Origin: CAYOEZ01 sp964402955
GTDB lineage: Bacteria; Chloroflexota; DTOL01; DAOUCN01
Reading direction: 5' to 3'
Assembly: GCA_964402955.1 (NCBI GenBank)
Contig: CAYOEZ010000146.1
Coordinates: 1-12,205, forward strand
Length of the DNA: 12,205 bases
The notes beneath the pieces are model-generated. The model was not told where the DNA came from, made no database searches, and saw only the letters and a list, made by a program, of their open reading frames with translations. Below are positions 6,600-12,205 of this stretch, in pieces. Within the stretch, counting starts at the first letter, position 1. Each line of letters starts with the position of its first letter. The translations under genes and the position numbers were made by a program.

Positions 6600-6686
6600 C
6601 GGAGGACAGGTGTACAAATAGCGATTCCAAAATGCACGGTCAGCGACGTACCTGCAAGATAGGCCATTTTGCGGGCCGAAAACCTC

Positions 6687-6715
6687 TTGCACACGTGTGC
6701 CAGGTGTGCTATACT
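6687..6715 (+). promoter_or_regulatory. Promoter of tRNA-Gln (and probably the LarA-like gene)
   Basis: TTGCAC (6687-6692) and TATACT (6710-6715) are separated by exactly 17 bp. The expected transcript start near 6722 lies about 13 bp before the mature tRNA 5' end at 6735. No other promoter is obvious before the LarA-like gene at 6853. Confidence 0.75.
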
Positions 6716-6734
6716 GAGCCGCGCACGTGAACGA

Positions 6735-6808
6735 TGGGGGATCGTCTAACGGTAGGACAGCAGACTCTGGATCTGCATGTCATGGTTCGAATCCATGTCA
6801 CCCAGCCA
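6735..6808 (+). tRNA. tRNA-Gln (anticodon CTG)
   Basis: A 74-nt cloverleaf with encoded CCA can be folded by hand. The acceptor stem is TGGGGGA/TCACCCA, and the D arm is GTCT-AACGGTA-GGAC. The anticodon stem GCAGA/TCTGC has loop CTCTGGA, so the anticodon is CTG, reading CAG. The T arm is CATGG-TTCGAAT-CCATG and the discriminator base is G. The U1-A72 pair is typical of tRNA-Gln. One mismatch stands out: G5 opposes A68 in the acceptor stem, where a C would be expected. It is probably functional. Confidence 0.93.
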
Positions 6809-6852
6809 TCCCCTTTTTCGCCCCCCCACATATTCCCACAAGTGAGAAACAG

Positions 6853-8112
6853 ATGATTGACACCAACATTGCTTGCCCCCCGCTCATACGCGTCCGCCAA
6901 CACTTGCCGCGCCCGCGCCTGGACGACGTCGAAGCTGAAGCAGCGCGCCAGGCGACTCCTTTGCTCGCCGGCGTGAGGCCCGGCATGCGCATCGCCATCA
7001 CCGCCGGCAGCCGGGGCATCAGAGACATCGTGCCCGTTCTACGTGGCGTCGTTGGCGCCGTGCGCCAGGTAGGGGCAGAGCCAGTAGTCGTCGCGGCGAT
7101 GGGCAGCCACGGCGGCGGCACAGCCGATGGCCAGCGCAAAATCCTGCATGGCCTGGGCGTCACCGCCGACGCGGTGGGGGCGGATGTCTACACTGGTACG
7201 GATGTGGTGACCCTGGGCGTCACGCCATCGGGATTGGTCGCCTATTGTGATCGCTACGCTGCATCGTGCGACGCGATCTTGCTCGTCAACCGCGTGAAGA
7301 TTCACACGCTCTTCAGCGGGCCGTTTGGCAGCGGCCTGCAGAAAATGGTGGTGGTCGGCCTGGGCAAAGCGCCGGCAGCGGAGAAGATGCACCGGCGTGG
7401 CGTTGGGCGCGTTATGGCCGCGGCAATTGCCGAGATAGCTGCCGTCAGCCTGGCCAGCGGCAAGTTCCTGGGGGGGCTGGCCATCGTCGAGAACGGCTAC
7501 GAGGAAACGGCTATCCTGGAAGGTGTGCGCGTGCCCGACATCGCCCGACGTGAGCTGGCTCTATTCAAAGAGGCCAATGCGCTGATGCCTCACCTGCCCG
7601 TCGAGGATATGGATGTGCTGATCGTTGAGGAAATGGGCAAGAACATCAGCGGCACGGGAATGGATGTTAACATAACGGGGCGTTGGAAGCTGCCTGGTTT
7701 GCCCGATCCTGAGCATCCCCATGCGACCCGGCTGGTCGTCCTGCGCCTGACGCCGCAATCTGAGGGCAACGCCGTGGGCATCGGCAATGCCGACATCACA
7801 ACGCAGGCGCTTGTTGAGGCGATGGATCGCAGACCGAGCTACATCAACGCCCTGACGACTGGTTTTGTGGAGCGCGTCGCTATCCCCATGTATTTACCCA
7901 CTGAACAGGAAGCAATCGCCGCCGCGCTCATGACGGCCGGCGTCGACCCGGCCGCGGCGCGTGTCGTGCGCATCAAGAACACGTTGCAGCTTGAAGATGT
8001 CTGGCTGTCGCGGAATCTGGTCGACGAAGCTGTGCGCGGGGGAAAGTGCGAGGTGGCCGGCCCGGCGCTGCCATTGGCCTACGATGCGGCGGGACGATTG
8101 TTGGCAGGGTGA
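6853..8112 (+). CDS. LarA-like protein (lactate racemase domain, DUF2088)
   Basis: This 419-residue cytoplasmic protein belongs to the superfamily of the nickel-pincer enzyme lactate racemase LarA (about 424 residues), whose members act on 2-hydroxyacids or related compounds. Recognisable parts are the N-terminal domain with MGSHGGGT (residues 83-90; His86 probably equals a LarA catalytic His), VNRVKIHTLF (145-154, His151), and GLQKMVVVGLGK (161-172). Lys164 in the last is a candidate for the cofactor-binding lysine. The C-terminal domain includes GKNISGTGMD and ends without extension. The spacing of these residues is not identical to LarA, so the substrate is unknown. The start at 6853 is chosen because the longer frame from 6727 would read through the tRNA; the ribosome binding site is weak. 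It lies 44 bp after the tRNA and converges on the antitoxin gene at 8151. No larB, larC or larE is in the window. Confidence 0.8.
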   Translation: MIDTNIACPPLIRVRQHLPRPRLDDVEAEAARQATPLLAGVRPGMRIAITAGSRGIRDIVPVLRGVVGAVRQVGAEPVVVAAMGSHGGGTADGQRKILHGLGVTADAVGADVYTGTDVVTLGVTPSGLVAYCDRYAASCDAILLVNRVKIHTLFSGPFGSGLQKMVVVGLGKAPAAEKMHRRGVGRVMAAAIAEIAAVSLASGKFLGGLAIVENGYEETAILEGVRVPDIARRELALFKEANALMPHLPVEDMDVLIVEEMGKNISGTGMDVNITGRWKLPGLPDPEHPHATRLVVLRLTPQSEGNAVGIGNADITTQALVEAMDRRPSYINALTTGFVERVAIPMYLPTEQEAIAAALMTAGVDPAAARVVRIKNTLQLEDVWLSRNLVDEAVRGGKCEVAGPALPLAYDAAGRLLAG

Positions 8113-8150
8113 CGCACGCGCGCAACAAACAGACCCAGTATCTCTATGCG

Positions 8151-8441
8151 TCAGGCTTTGGCCTTACGCTCAGTTGTGAGCAGCGGAATCAGACAGCGCA
8201 GCGCTTTGTTGACGGACTCTGAGTCGGGAAAGTATTGTCGCACATCAGGGTCGAGAATCACGGCGCCATCCTCAACCTTGAAGTTCTGCACGATGGTCGA
8301 CCCATCCTGGTGGTGGACTTGGACCGTGTACCCCTGTCGCGTCTCTTGCAGGTGTTTTCCGCGCACGCCGTCCTCGAAATCATACTCGGGGCGGGGGCTG
8401 CTATCGGTTTCGTTCAACTTCTTGGTCGTATCCTTTTTCAT
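8151..8441 (-). CDS. Putative antitoxin paired with BrnT-type toxin
   Basis: This small acidic-to-basic 96-residue protein has a disordered, Lys/Asp-rich N-terminus (1-15). A PEYDFEDGVRGKH block (18-30) follows, of the kind seen at the N-terminus of many small antitoxins. After a central beta-rich part comes VILDPDVRQYFPDSESVNKALRCLI (61-85), which could form a ribbon-helix-helix-like strand plus helices. It overlaps the toxin gene by 41 bp (8401-8441), so the two are translated together. The ATG at 8441 is preceded by AGAGAGAAG. The longer frame from 8519 lies within the toxin gene and is less likely. In BrnT systems the antitoxin follows the toxin, as here, but this one does not look like classical BrnA. 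Its role is inferred mainly from position. Confidence 0.72.
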   Translation of the reverse strand: MKKDTTKKLNETDSSPRPEYDFEDGVRGKHLQETRQGYTVQVHHQDGSTIVQNFKVEDGAVILDPDVRQYFPDSESVNKALRCLIPLLTTERKAKA

Positions 8442-8706
8442 AGCTTCTTCTCTCTGACGGAGTTGCCTTGCGGCAACTAATGATGCGGATGCTGGCGTCA
8501 CGTTCCGCATATACGACAACCAGTATCGCTCGGCTCACAGACGAGCCGATGTCGACGAATCTCTCTTCATTGGCAGTGTAATCGGGGTCTGGAATCGTGA
8601 TGGAGAACGGGTCCATGAACACAGCCTTAGCTTCGTCAAAGCTGACCCCGTGCTTTCTGATATTGCTTTTGGCTTTCTGTTCATCCCATTCAAAGATGAT
8701 GTGCAT
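8401..8706 (-). CDS. brnT: BrnT-family toxin
   Basis: This 101-residue protein matches the BrnT family, ribonuclease-like toxins of type II toxin-antitoxin systems that cut RNA and slow growth. Typical blocks are FEWDEQKAKSNIRKHGVSFDEA (residues 5-26), the central ERFVDIGSS, ILVVVYAER (61-69), and the C-terminal RIISCRKATPSERRSYE (74-90), where arginines and the final acidic/Tyr residues are conserved. It is the first gene of the pair and has its own consensus promoter at 8761-8789. An AGGTAGG sequence lies upstream of the ATG at 8706. Size and motifs are complete, so the toxin is probably active. Such pairs are normally repressed by the antitoxin-toxin complex. Confidence 0.87.
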   Translation of the reverse strand: MHIIFEWDEQKAKSNIRKHGVSFDEAKAVFMDPFSITIPDPDYTANEERFVDIGSSVSRAILVVVYAERDASIRIISCRKATPSERRSYEKGYDQEVERNR

Positions 8707-8760
8707 TGGACGAACCTACCTGGCCGCGTTCGTGACAGGCGGCGAAGAGCTCGTGTCATG

Positions 8761-8789
8761 ATTATAAGACCACTTGCACGCGAAGTCAA
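8761..8789 (-). promoter_or_regulatory. Promoter of the brnT pair
   Basis: On the minus strand, TTGACT (8784-8789) and a perfect TATAAT (8761-8766) are 17 bp apart, the strongest -10 box in the window. The leader would be about 50 nt. Its -35 box lies only 9 bp from the -35 box of the divergent sialidase promoter. Confidence 0.78.
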
Positions 8790-8798
8790 CTGCCGCCC

Positions 8799-8827
8799 TT
8801 GCGCTTGCCCATCCGATCGCGTATACT
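8799..8827 (+). promoter_or_regulatory. Promoter of the sialidase-like gene
   Basis: TTGCGC (8799-8804) and TATACT (8822-8827) are separated by 17 bp. The transcript would start near 8834, almost at the ribosome binding site AGGAGG (8837-8842). The 5' leader is therefore very short, about 20 nt. Confidence 0.65.
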
Positions 8828-8851
8828 TGCGGCAATAGGAGGCATCACACT

Positions 8852-9931
8852 ATGCAGCACATCATCGTCTACAAGGATCCCCTCGCCTATAGCTGTTTCC
8901 CCGATATCACGCTGCGCAAGAATGGTGAGTTGTTGGTGGCCTTCCGCCGCGCCGGCGGCTTCAGCGTCGAGGTGCTCAAGAGCGGGCGCTGGGATCACGT
9001 GGACAAGGCATCGCGCATTGCCCTGGTACGCTCGCTGGACGGGGGGCTGACGTGGAGCCAGCCAGCCGTTCTCGATGCCGTCGACCCCCAGTGCGGCGAG
9101 CAGGATCCATCGATCAGCGCGCGACGCGACGGCACGCTCATGATCAACTACTTCCGCTGGCGGGTTGTTCCTGCCACACAGAAAGCCAGCCTGGGCTACC
9201 CGACGCGGCAGCAGAAGGATGGCTCGTGGGCCGATGTAGAGGGGCCATACATTATCCGCTCGTCGGACGGCGGCTCCACCTGGGAGCGCAAGCCGGTCGC
9301 GGCATTCTGCCCGCCGTTCCGCTGCGCCGGCGTCTCGGATTCCGTGCTGGAGCTGGGCGATGGCACGCTGCTGATGCCCATCTACGATTGGGACGACGGC
9401 AATACCACCGCTGCCTGCCGTTCTCACGTCATTCGCTCCACCGACGACGGCGCGACCTGGGGGCAACCGGCTCTGATTGCCCGTGACCCGGACGAGAAGA
9501 TCAGCTTCGAGGAACCGTCTCTGGCGCACACGCCGGACGGCCGCCTGCTTGCCATGCTGCGGGCGCCGGTCGAGCGAACAGCCAGCTACCTGTATCGAGC
9601 TTTCTCCGATGACGGTGGGCGCACCTGGACAGACCTGCAGCGGACGCCGCTGTGGGGCCACCCTGCCCACGTTCTGACATTGGCCGACGGGCGCATGCTG
9701 TGCACCTATGGCTATCGCCGTGAGCCGTTCGGCGTGCGCGCCTGCCTGAGCGCCGACGGCGGGCGCACCTGGGACATCGAACATGAGTATGTGCTGCGTT
9801 CTGATGGCGTCAACGTTGACCTTGGTTATCCATCGAGCGTCCAGCTTGCGGATGGCGCGCTGTTGACGGTCTATTACATCCACACCGGCGACAACGTGCG
9901 CCACATTGCCGGAACGCTCTGGCACCCCTAA
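8852..9931 (+). CDS. Sialidase-like BNR/Asp-box repeat protein
   Basis: This 359-residue protein is a predicted six-bladed beta-propeller of the sialidase superfamily. Five Asp boxes (SxDxGxTW) are visible: SLDGGLTW (61-68), SSDGGSTW (137-144), STDDGATW (196-203), SDDGGRTW (252-259) and SADGGRTW (300-307). FEEPSLA (219-225) and LGYPSSVQLADG (325-336) resemble the catalytic Glu and Tyr regions of exo-sialidases. The usual N-terminal FRIP motif is not clear (CFPD instead). The ATG at 8852 has AGGAGG 9 bp upstream, and the longer frame from 8774 would start upstream of the promoter. No signal peptide is present, so the enzyme would act inside the cell or leave by another route. A sialic-acid role is supported by the aldolase downstream. 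Another glycosidase or lyase specificity is possible. Confidence 0.85.
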   Translation: MQHIIVYKDPLAYSCFPDITLRKNGELLVAFRRAGGFSVEVLKSGRWDHVDKASRIALVRSLDGGLTWSQPAVLDAVDPQCGEQDPSISARRDGTLMINYFRWRVVPATQKASLGYPTRQQKDGSWADVEGPYIIRSSDGGSTWERKPVAAFCPPFRCAGVSDSVLELGDGTLLMPIYDWDDGNTTAACRSHVIRSTDDGATWGQPALIARDPDEKISFEEPSLAHTPDGRLLAMLRAPVERTASYLYRAFSDDGGRTWTDLQRTPLWGHPAHVLTLADGRMLCTYGYRREPFGVRACLSADGGRTWDIEHEYVLRSDGVNVDLGYPSSVQLADGALLTVYYIHTGDNVRHIAGTLWHP

Positions 9932-9974
9932 CTCGGATCTCCTGCCCGACTGAAACGCACTTGTAGGAATGCCG

Positions 9975-10005
9975 TTGCTGTGGTATACTACTCGTGTGTA
10001 TACTA
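9975..10005 (+). promoter_or_regulatory. vapBC promoter with duplicated GTATACTA operator-like site
   Basis: GTATACTA occurs twice, at 9983-9990 and 9998-10005, 15 bp apart start to start. Each contains the palindrome GTATAC and could also act as a -10 box: TTGCTG (9975-9980) with 18 bp to TATACT (9999-10004), or TTGTAG (9961-9966) with 17 bp to TATACT (9984-9989). Tandem sites in front of a ribbon-helix-helix antitoxin gene fit autoregulation. The ribosome binding site GGAGGG (10008-10013) follows directly. Confidence 0.55.
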
Positions 10006-10020
10006 GCGGAGGGTATCAGT

Positions 10021-10287
10021 ATGGCGCGAGGACGCGGGCGACGAGCGCAGGTCGTTCTACCCGAGCACGAGTACAACTTATTGGAAGAGTATGCCGCGGA
10101 GACAAAACAATCGGTCAGCGTCGTTATTCGTGAGGCAATTCGCAAGACGGTGATTGTTGATCTGGAACAGCGACGCAAAGAACAGGCTTTGGCGCGCCTG
10201 GCGGCAGGTGACGATCCGGTCAAAGATTGGCCTGACATGGAGACGGACATCGAGAGTATGTGGGAACAGCCCAATGTCAAGTACTAG
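10021..10287 (+). CDS. vapB: VapB-like ribbon-helix-helix antitoxin
   Basis: This 88-residue protein has a basic N-terminus (ARGRGRR), a short beta strand (AQVVLP, residues 9-14) and two helices (about 15-28 and 31-43) of ribbon-helix-helix type, which bind DNA as a dimer. The charged C-terminal half (EQRRKEQALARLAAGDD, then WPDMETDIESMWEQ) is the likely toxin-binding tail. The start at 10021 has GGAGGG 7 bp upstream. The gene overlaps the toxin gene by 14 bp. It would neutralise the PIN toxin and repress its own promoter through the GTATACTA sites upstream; the latter is inference. The longer frame from 9994 begins between the repeated sites and lacks a ribosome binding site. Confidence 0.84.
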   Translation: MARGRGRRAQVVLPEHEYNLLEEYAAETKQSVSVVIREAIRKTVIVDLEQRRKEQALARLAAGDDPVKDWPDMETDIESMWEQPNVKY

Positions 10288-10726
10288 CGCCTTCATTGAC
10301 TCGAGTATCCCGATGTATGCGCGCGGGGCTGATCATCCGCTCAAAGGTCCCTGCCTTGCTGTTCTTGGTCAGATTTCTCGTAGCCAGGTCTCCGGCGTCA
10401 CCAGCGTCGAGGTCATACAAGAGATCGTTCACCGCTATATCATGATCGGCCGGCGTCAGTACGTGCGCCAGGTCGTTGCTGATTTCCTCACCATTGTGCC
10501 TGATGTGCTCCCGATCACCCCAGACGACATGCGTCTTCTGCTTGCCTACACGGAGCAATTCCCGCGCCTGTCGGCGCGCGATCTTCTGCACATTGCCGTG
10601 ATGGTTAACAATAATGTACACACCATCATTAGCGCCGATGCTGACTTTGACCAGGTTCCATTGATCCGGCGTCTAGATCCGCGTGCGTTCGTCACAAGCA
10701 CGTCATCGAGCGGATTGGCACCATAA
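10274..10726 (+). CDS. vapC: VapC-like PIN-domain ribonuclease toxin
   Basis: This 150-residue protein is a metal-dependent RNase of the PIN family. The acidic active-site residues are visible: Asp9 (FIDSSIPMY), Glu46 (TSVEVIQE), Asp103 (ARDLLHIA) and Asp124/Asp126 (SADADFDQV). Length and motif order are those of a full VapC, so it is probably active. The start at 10274 overlaps the end of the antitoxin gene by 14 bp, and no strong ribosome binding site is visible, in line with coupled translation. The larger frame from 10154 reads inside the antitoxin gene and is not used. The pair sits between the sialidase-like gene and the aldolase gene, only 29 bp before the latter. Confidence 0.88.
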   Translation: MSSTSAFIDSSIPMYARGADHPLKGPCLAVLGQISRSQVSGVTSVEVIQEIVHRYIMIGRRQYVRQVVADFLTIVPDVLPITPDDMRLLLAYTEQFPRLSARDLLHIAVMVNNNVHTIISADADFDQVPLIRRLDPRAFVTSTSSSGLAP

Positions 10727-10740
10727 CCCACTATTATCCA

Positions 10741-10746
10741 AGGAGG
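10741..10746 (+). promoter_or_regulatory. Ribosome binding site fixing a TTG start
   Basis: A perfect AGGAGG lies 9 bp before TTG at 10756. It supports TTG as the true start of the aldolase gene: FTGVIPALLTPF right after it is the normal N-terminus of the family, and no ATG or GTG is better placed. Confidence 0.8.
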
Positions 10747-10755
10747 ACCAAAAGG

Positions 10756-11646
10756 TTGTTTACCGGAGTTATCCCTGCGCTTCTCACCCCATTCACATCA
10801 GATGATCACGTCGATGTTCACGCTCTTGAGAAGTTGATCAAGTTCGAGATGGATGGCGGCGTCAATGGTCTCTACGTCACGGGCAGCACTGGCGAAGGCA
10901 TCTCGATGACCGAAGCAGAGCGCGAGCTCGTCGCTGAGGTCGCGGTCAAGACTGTCGGCGGCAAGATTCCAATCATCGTGCACGTCGGCGCCACGGCCAC
11001 CGGCGCCTGCATGCGCCTGGCCCGCCACGCGGAGAAGATCGGCGCCGCCGCTGTTGCTTCAGTGCCGCCCTTCTACTATTCCGTCGGCCCCAAGGGTGTC
11101 GAAGATCATTACCGCGCCATCGGCAAGGCCAGCAAGCTGCCGCTCTATATCTACAATATCCCCGGCGCCACAGGCGTCAATGTCGGCGTCGACCTGATCA
11201 GCCGCCTCTTCAAAGACGGCGTGATCACGGGTATCAAGTTCACGGCCACGGACATGCTCGCCTTCCGCGACATCATCGACACCTGCGAGGGCAAGCTCAA
11301 CGTGATCTCCGGCCCCGATGAGCTTTTCCTGCCCTTCCTTGTCATGGGCGGACAGGCCGGCATCGGTAGCACCTACAATCCCATGCCACGCGTCTACGTC
11401 AACCTTTACAATGCCTTTAAGGCCGGCGACCTGAAGCGGGCGCAGGAACTTCAGTACTTCATCGATCGCTACATTCTGGTTCTTTTCCGCTATGGCGTCC
11501 TGGCCGGCGTCAAGGCGACGATGGGCTGGCTGGGCGTCGAGGTTGGCGAGCCGCGCCTCCCCATTCTGCCGCTGACGGCAGAGCAGAAAGTTGGTCTGCG
11601 CAAGGACCTTGATGCCATGAACTACTTCGAGCTGGCAAAGGGCTAG
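10756..11646 (+). CDS. nanA: N-acetylneuraminate lyase / dihydrodipicolinate-synthase-family aldolase
   Basis: This 296-residue (beta/alpha)8 aldolase most likely cleaves N-acetylneuraminate to N-acetylmannosamine and pyruvate. Family marks are GVIPALLTPF at the N-terminus, the carboxylate-binding GSTGE (residues 43-47), catalytic Tyr133 in YIYNIP, and the Schiff-base Lys161 in GIKFTATD. The GIKFTATDML and GSTYNPMP (204-211) blocks resemble neuraminate lyases rather than DapA. Length is normal. The rare TTG start is backed by a strong AGGAGG. There is no room for a promoter in the 29 bp after vapC, so it is probably read from the vapBC promoter or from one inside those genes. The sialidase-like gene upstream and the amidohydrolase downstream fit sialic-acid or related keto-sugar breakdown. 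A different 2-keto-acid substrate remains possible. Confidence 0.85.
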   Translation: MFTGVIPALLTPFTSDDHVDVHALEKLIKFEMDGGVNGLYVTGSTGEGISMTEAERELVAEVAVKTVGGKIPIIVHVGATATGACMRLARHAEKIGAAAVASVPPFYYSVGPKGVEDHYRAIGKASKLPLYIYNIPGATGVNVGVDLISRLFKDGVITGIKFTATDMLAFRDIIDTCEGKLNVISGPDELFLPFLVMGGQAGIGSTYNPMPRVYVNLYNAFKAGDLKRAQELQYFIDRYILVLFRYGVLAGVKATMGWLGVEVGEPRLPILPLTAEQKVGLRKDLDAMNYFELAKG

Positions 11647-11682
11647 CAGCCCGTCGGAGAGCCAACAACCGAGGCCATTCTA

Positions 11683-11757
11683 CCGCAGAGACGCAGAGAG
11701 CGCCGAGAAAGAGCACAGAAAACCATCAAGACCTCTGCGTTCTCTGTGTCTCTGCGG
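11683..11757. repeat. Inverted repeat (GCAGAGACGCAGAG type) between nanA and amidohydrolase gene
   Basis: The left arm (11683-11707, CCGCAGAGACGCAGAG and on) and the right arm (11733-11757) are complementary at 22 of 25 positions, with a 25-bp loop. In RNA this would be a strong hairpin. No T-run follows, so it may lower or modulate readthrough rather than stop it. Similar purine-rich repeats are common between genes of some environmental bacteria. It differs in sequence from the repeats at 6299-6599. Confidence 0.65.
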
Positions 11758-11808
11758 TGAGACAACTCTCTCCGACAAGATGTGCAAAAAGGCGAGAAGG
11801 ATTCTACA

Positions 11809-12205
11809 ATGCCAACAACACTGAAGGAAAAGGCCTGGCAGGCGATCCGCCGGCACGAAGCAGAGGTTCGCGATCTCACGCTGCGCATCTGGGAGCACCC
11901 CGAAGTAGGCTACCAGGAAGAGAAAGCCAGCGCCTGGATAACAGAGTATCTGGCGCAAGAGGGATTCCAGATCACGAAACCGTTTGGCGGCCTGCCCACG
12001 GCGTTCAACGCCTGCCAGTCCCACGGGGCAGGCCCCACCATTGCCTTGCTGGCCGAATACGATGCCCTGCCCGACATCGGTCATGGCTGCGGGCACAATC
12101 TGATGGCCGGAGCATGCGTCGCGGGGGGTCTGGGTGTGGCGGCGGCGTTGGGCGAGCTGGCCGGGCGCATCTGTATCATGGGCACACCGGCCGAAGAGTT
12201 CGCCA
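11809..12205 (+). CDS. M20-family amidohydrolase (5' part; runs off the window)
   Basis: The first 132 residues of a zinc-dependent M20 peptidase/amidohydrolase are present; the frame is still open at the window end. It starts MPTTLKEKAW and continues with IWEHPEVGYQEEKAS (residues 27-41). AEYDALPDIGHGCGHN (82-97) is the motif of the AbgB/aminoacylase-like group and holds metal ligands Asp85-region, Cys94 and His96. GTPAEE (125-130) contains the catalytic Glu. Members cleave amide bonds in N-acyl amino acids, p-aminobenzoyl-glutamate or similar compounds. The start has GAAGG 8 bp upstream. It lies 162 bp after nanA, separated by the inverted repeat. It could deacylate a product of amino-sugar breakdown, but this is inference. 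Confidence 0.88.
   Translation, partial: MPTTLKEKAWQAIRRHEAEVRDLTLRIWEHPEVGYQEEKASAWITEYLAQEGFQITKPFGGLPTAFNACQSHGAGPTIALLAEYDALPDIGHGCGHNLMAGACVAGGLGVAAALGELAGRICIMGTPAEEFA

Larger units (their letters stand above)
6279..6686. other. Repeat-rich intergenic region without genes
   Basis: Between the rocA promoter and the tRNA promoter there is no credible gene. The open frames on the minus strand here translate the repeats themselves (strings such as PCVLCVPW) and lack ribosome binding sites. The region holds four copies of an ACCAC-rGAACACAC type repeat as two inverted pairs. It also holds a direct 12-bp repeat GCGACAGCACAG at 6287-6298 and 6476-6487, each followed by a TCAAGA-containing segment. 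The stretch 6600-6686 shows nothing recognisable. Confidence 0.6.

Noticed and set aside
6162..6694. Two minus-strand frames of 81 and 96 codons in the spacer
   Set aside because: They translate the inverted repeats, lack ribosome binding sites, and one overlaps the rocA start and promoter.
6786..6808. tRNA 3' end as attachment site of an integrated element
   Set aside because: No second copy of the tRNA 3' segment and no integrase was seen in the window.
6727..6852. Upstream start of the LarA-like gene at 6727
   Set aside because: It would translate through the tRNA-Gln gene; the sequence encoded there has no family similarity.
8111..8152. GACGCA/TGCGTC inverted repeat between convergent genes as bidirectional terminator
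   Set aside because: Only 6-bp arms with a 30-nt loop and no T-run; likely chance.
8786..9925. Long minus-strand open frame (379 codons)
   Set aside because: Antisense to the sialidase-like gene, whose five Asp boxes settle the coding strand; G+C-rich codon pattern explains the open antisense frame.

Overview
Organism. The window comes from a G+C-rich bacterial chromosome. My best guess is an uncultured Chloroflexota (Anaerolineae-like) organism. This is an inference from the style of the metallophosphoesterase and ParB-like proteins, a LarA-like protein, a CTG-anticodon tRNA-Gln, small toxin-antitoxin pairs and short palindromic 'ACACACGGAA' and 'GCAGAGACGCAGAG' repeats between genes. No marker gene proves it. 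Promoters are easy to read: five sites have near-consensus -35 and -10 boxes separated by exactly 17 bp.

Left end (1-1572, minus strand). A complete C5-cytosine DNA methyltransferase with its own strong promoter is followed by a short GHKL-ATPase reading frame. That frame stops at the window edge, just where the ATP-lid glycine motif should begin. The pair looks like part of a restriction-modification or defence island, and its A+T content is visibly higher than in the rest of the window.

Metabolic/unknown operon (1622-6278, minus strand). One promoter at 6250-6278 precedes five closely packed genes: a RocA-type 1-pyrroline-5-carboxylate dehydrogenase, a metallophosphoesterase, two tandem paralogous proteins with a ParB-like DGNHR motif, and a small RmlC-like cupin. 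The middle genes overlap or nearly touch, so they are probably translated together. The function of the metallophosphoesterase and ParB-like set is unknown, and it is the least explained part of the window.

Repeat-rich spacer and tRNA (6215-6852). About 470 bp without genes hold four copies of a short repeat arranged as two inverted pairs. A consensus promoter follows, then tRNA-Gln(CTG), and 44 bp later a LarA-like (DUF2088) gene that may share the tRNA transcript.

Right half (8151-12205). A BrnT-type toxin-antitoxin pair on the minus strand is transcribed divergently from a BNR/sialidase-like gene. Next come a VapBC-type toxin-antitoxin pair, an N-acetylneuraminate-lyase-type aldolase starting with TTG, a hairpin-forming repeat, and the 5' part of an M20 amidohydrolase. 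The sialidase-like protein, aldolase and amidohydrolase could together handle acylated amino sugars such as sialic acid. The VapBC pair sits inside that cluster, and its promoter is the only obvious one upstream of the aldolase.
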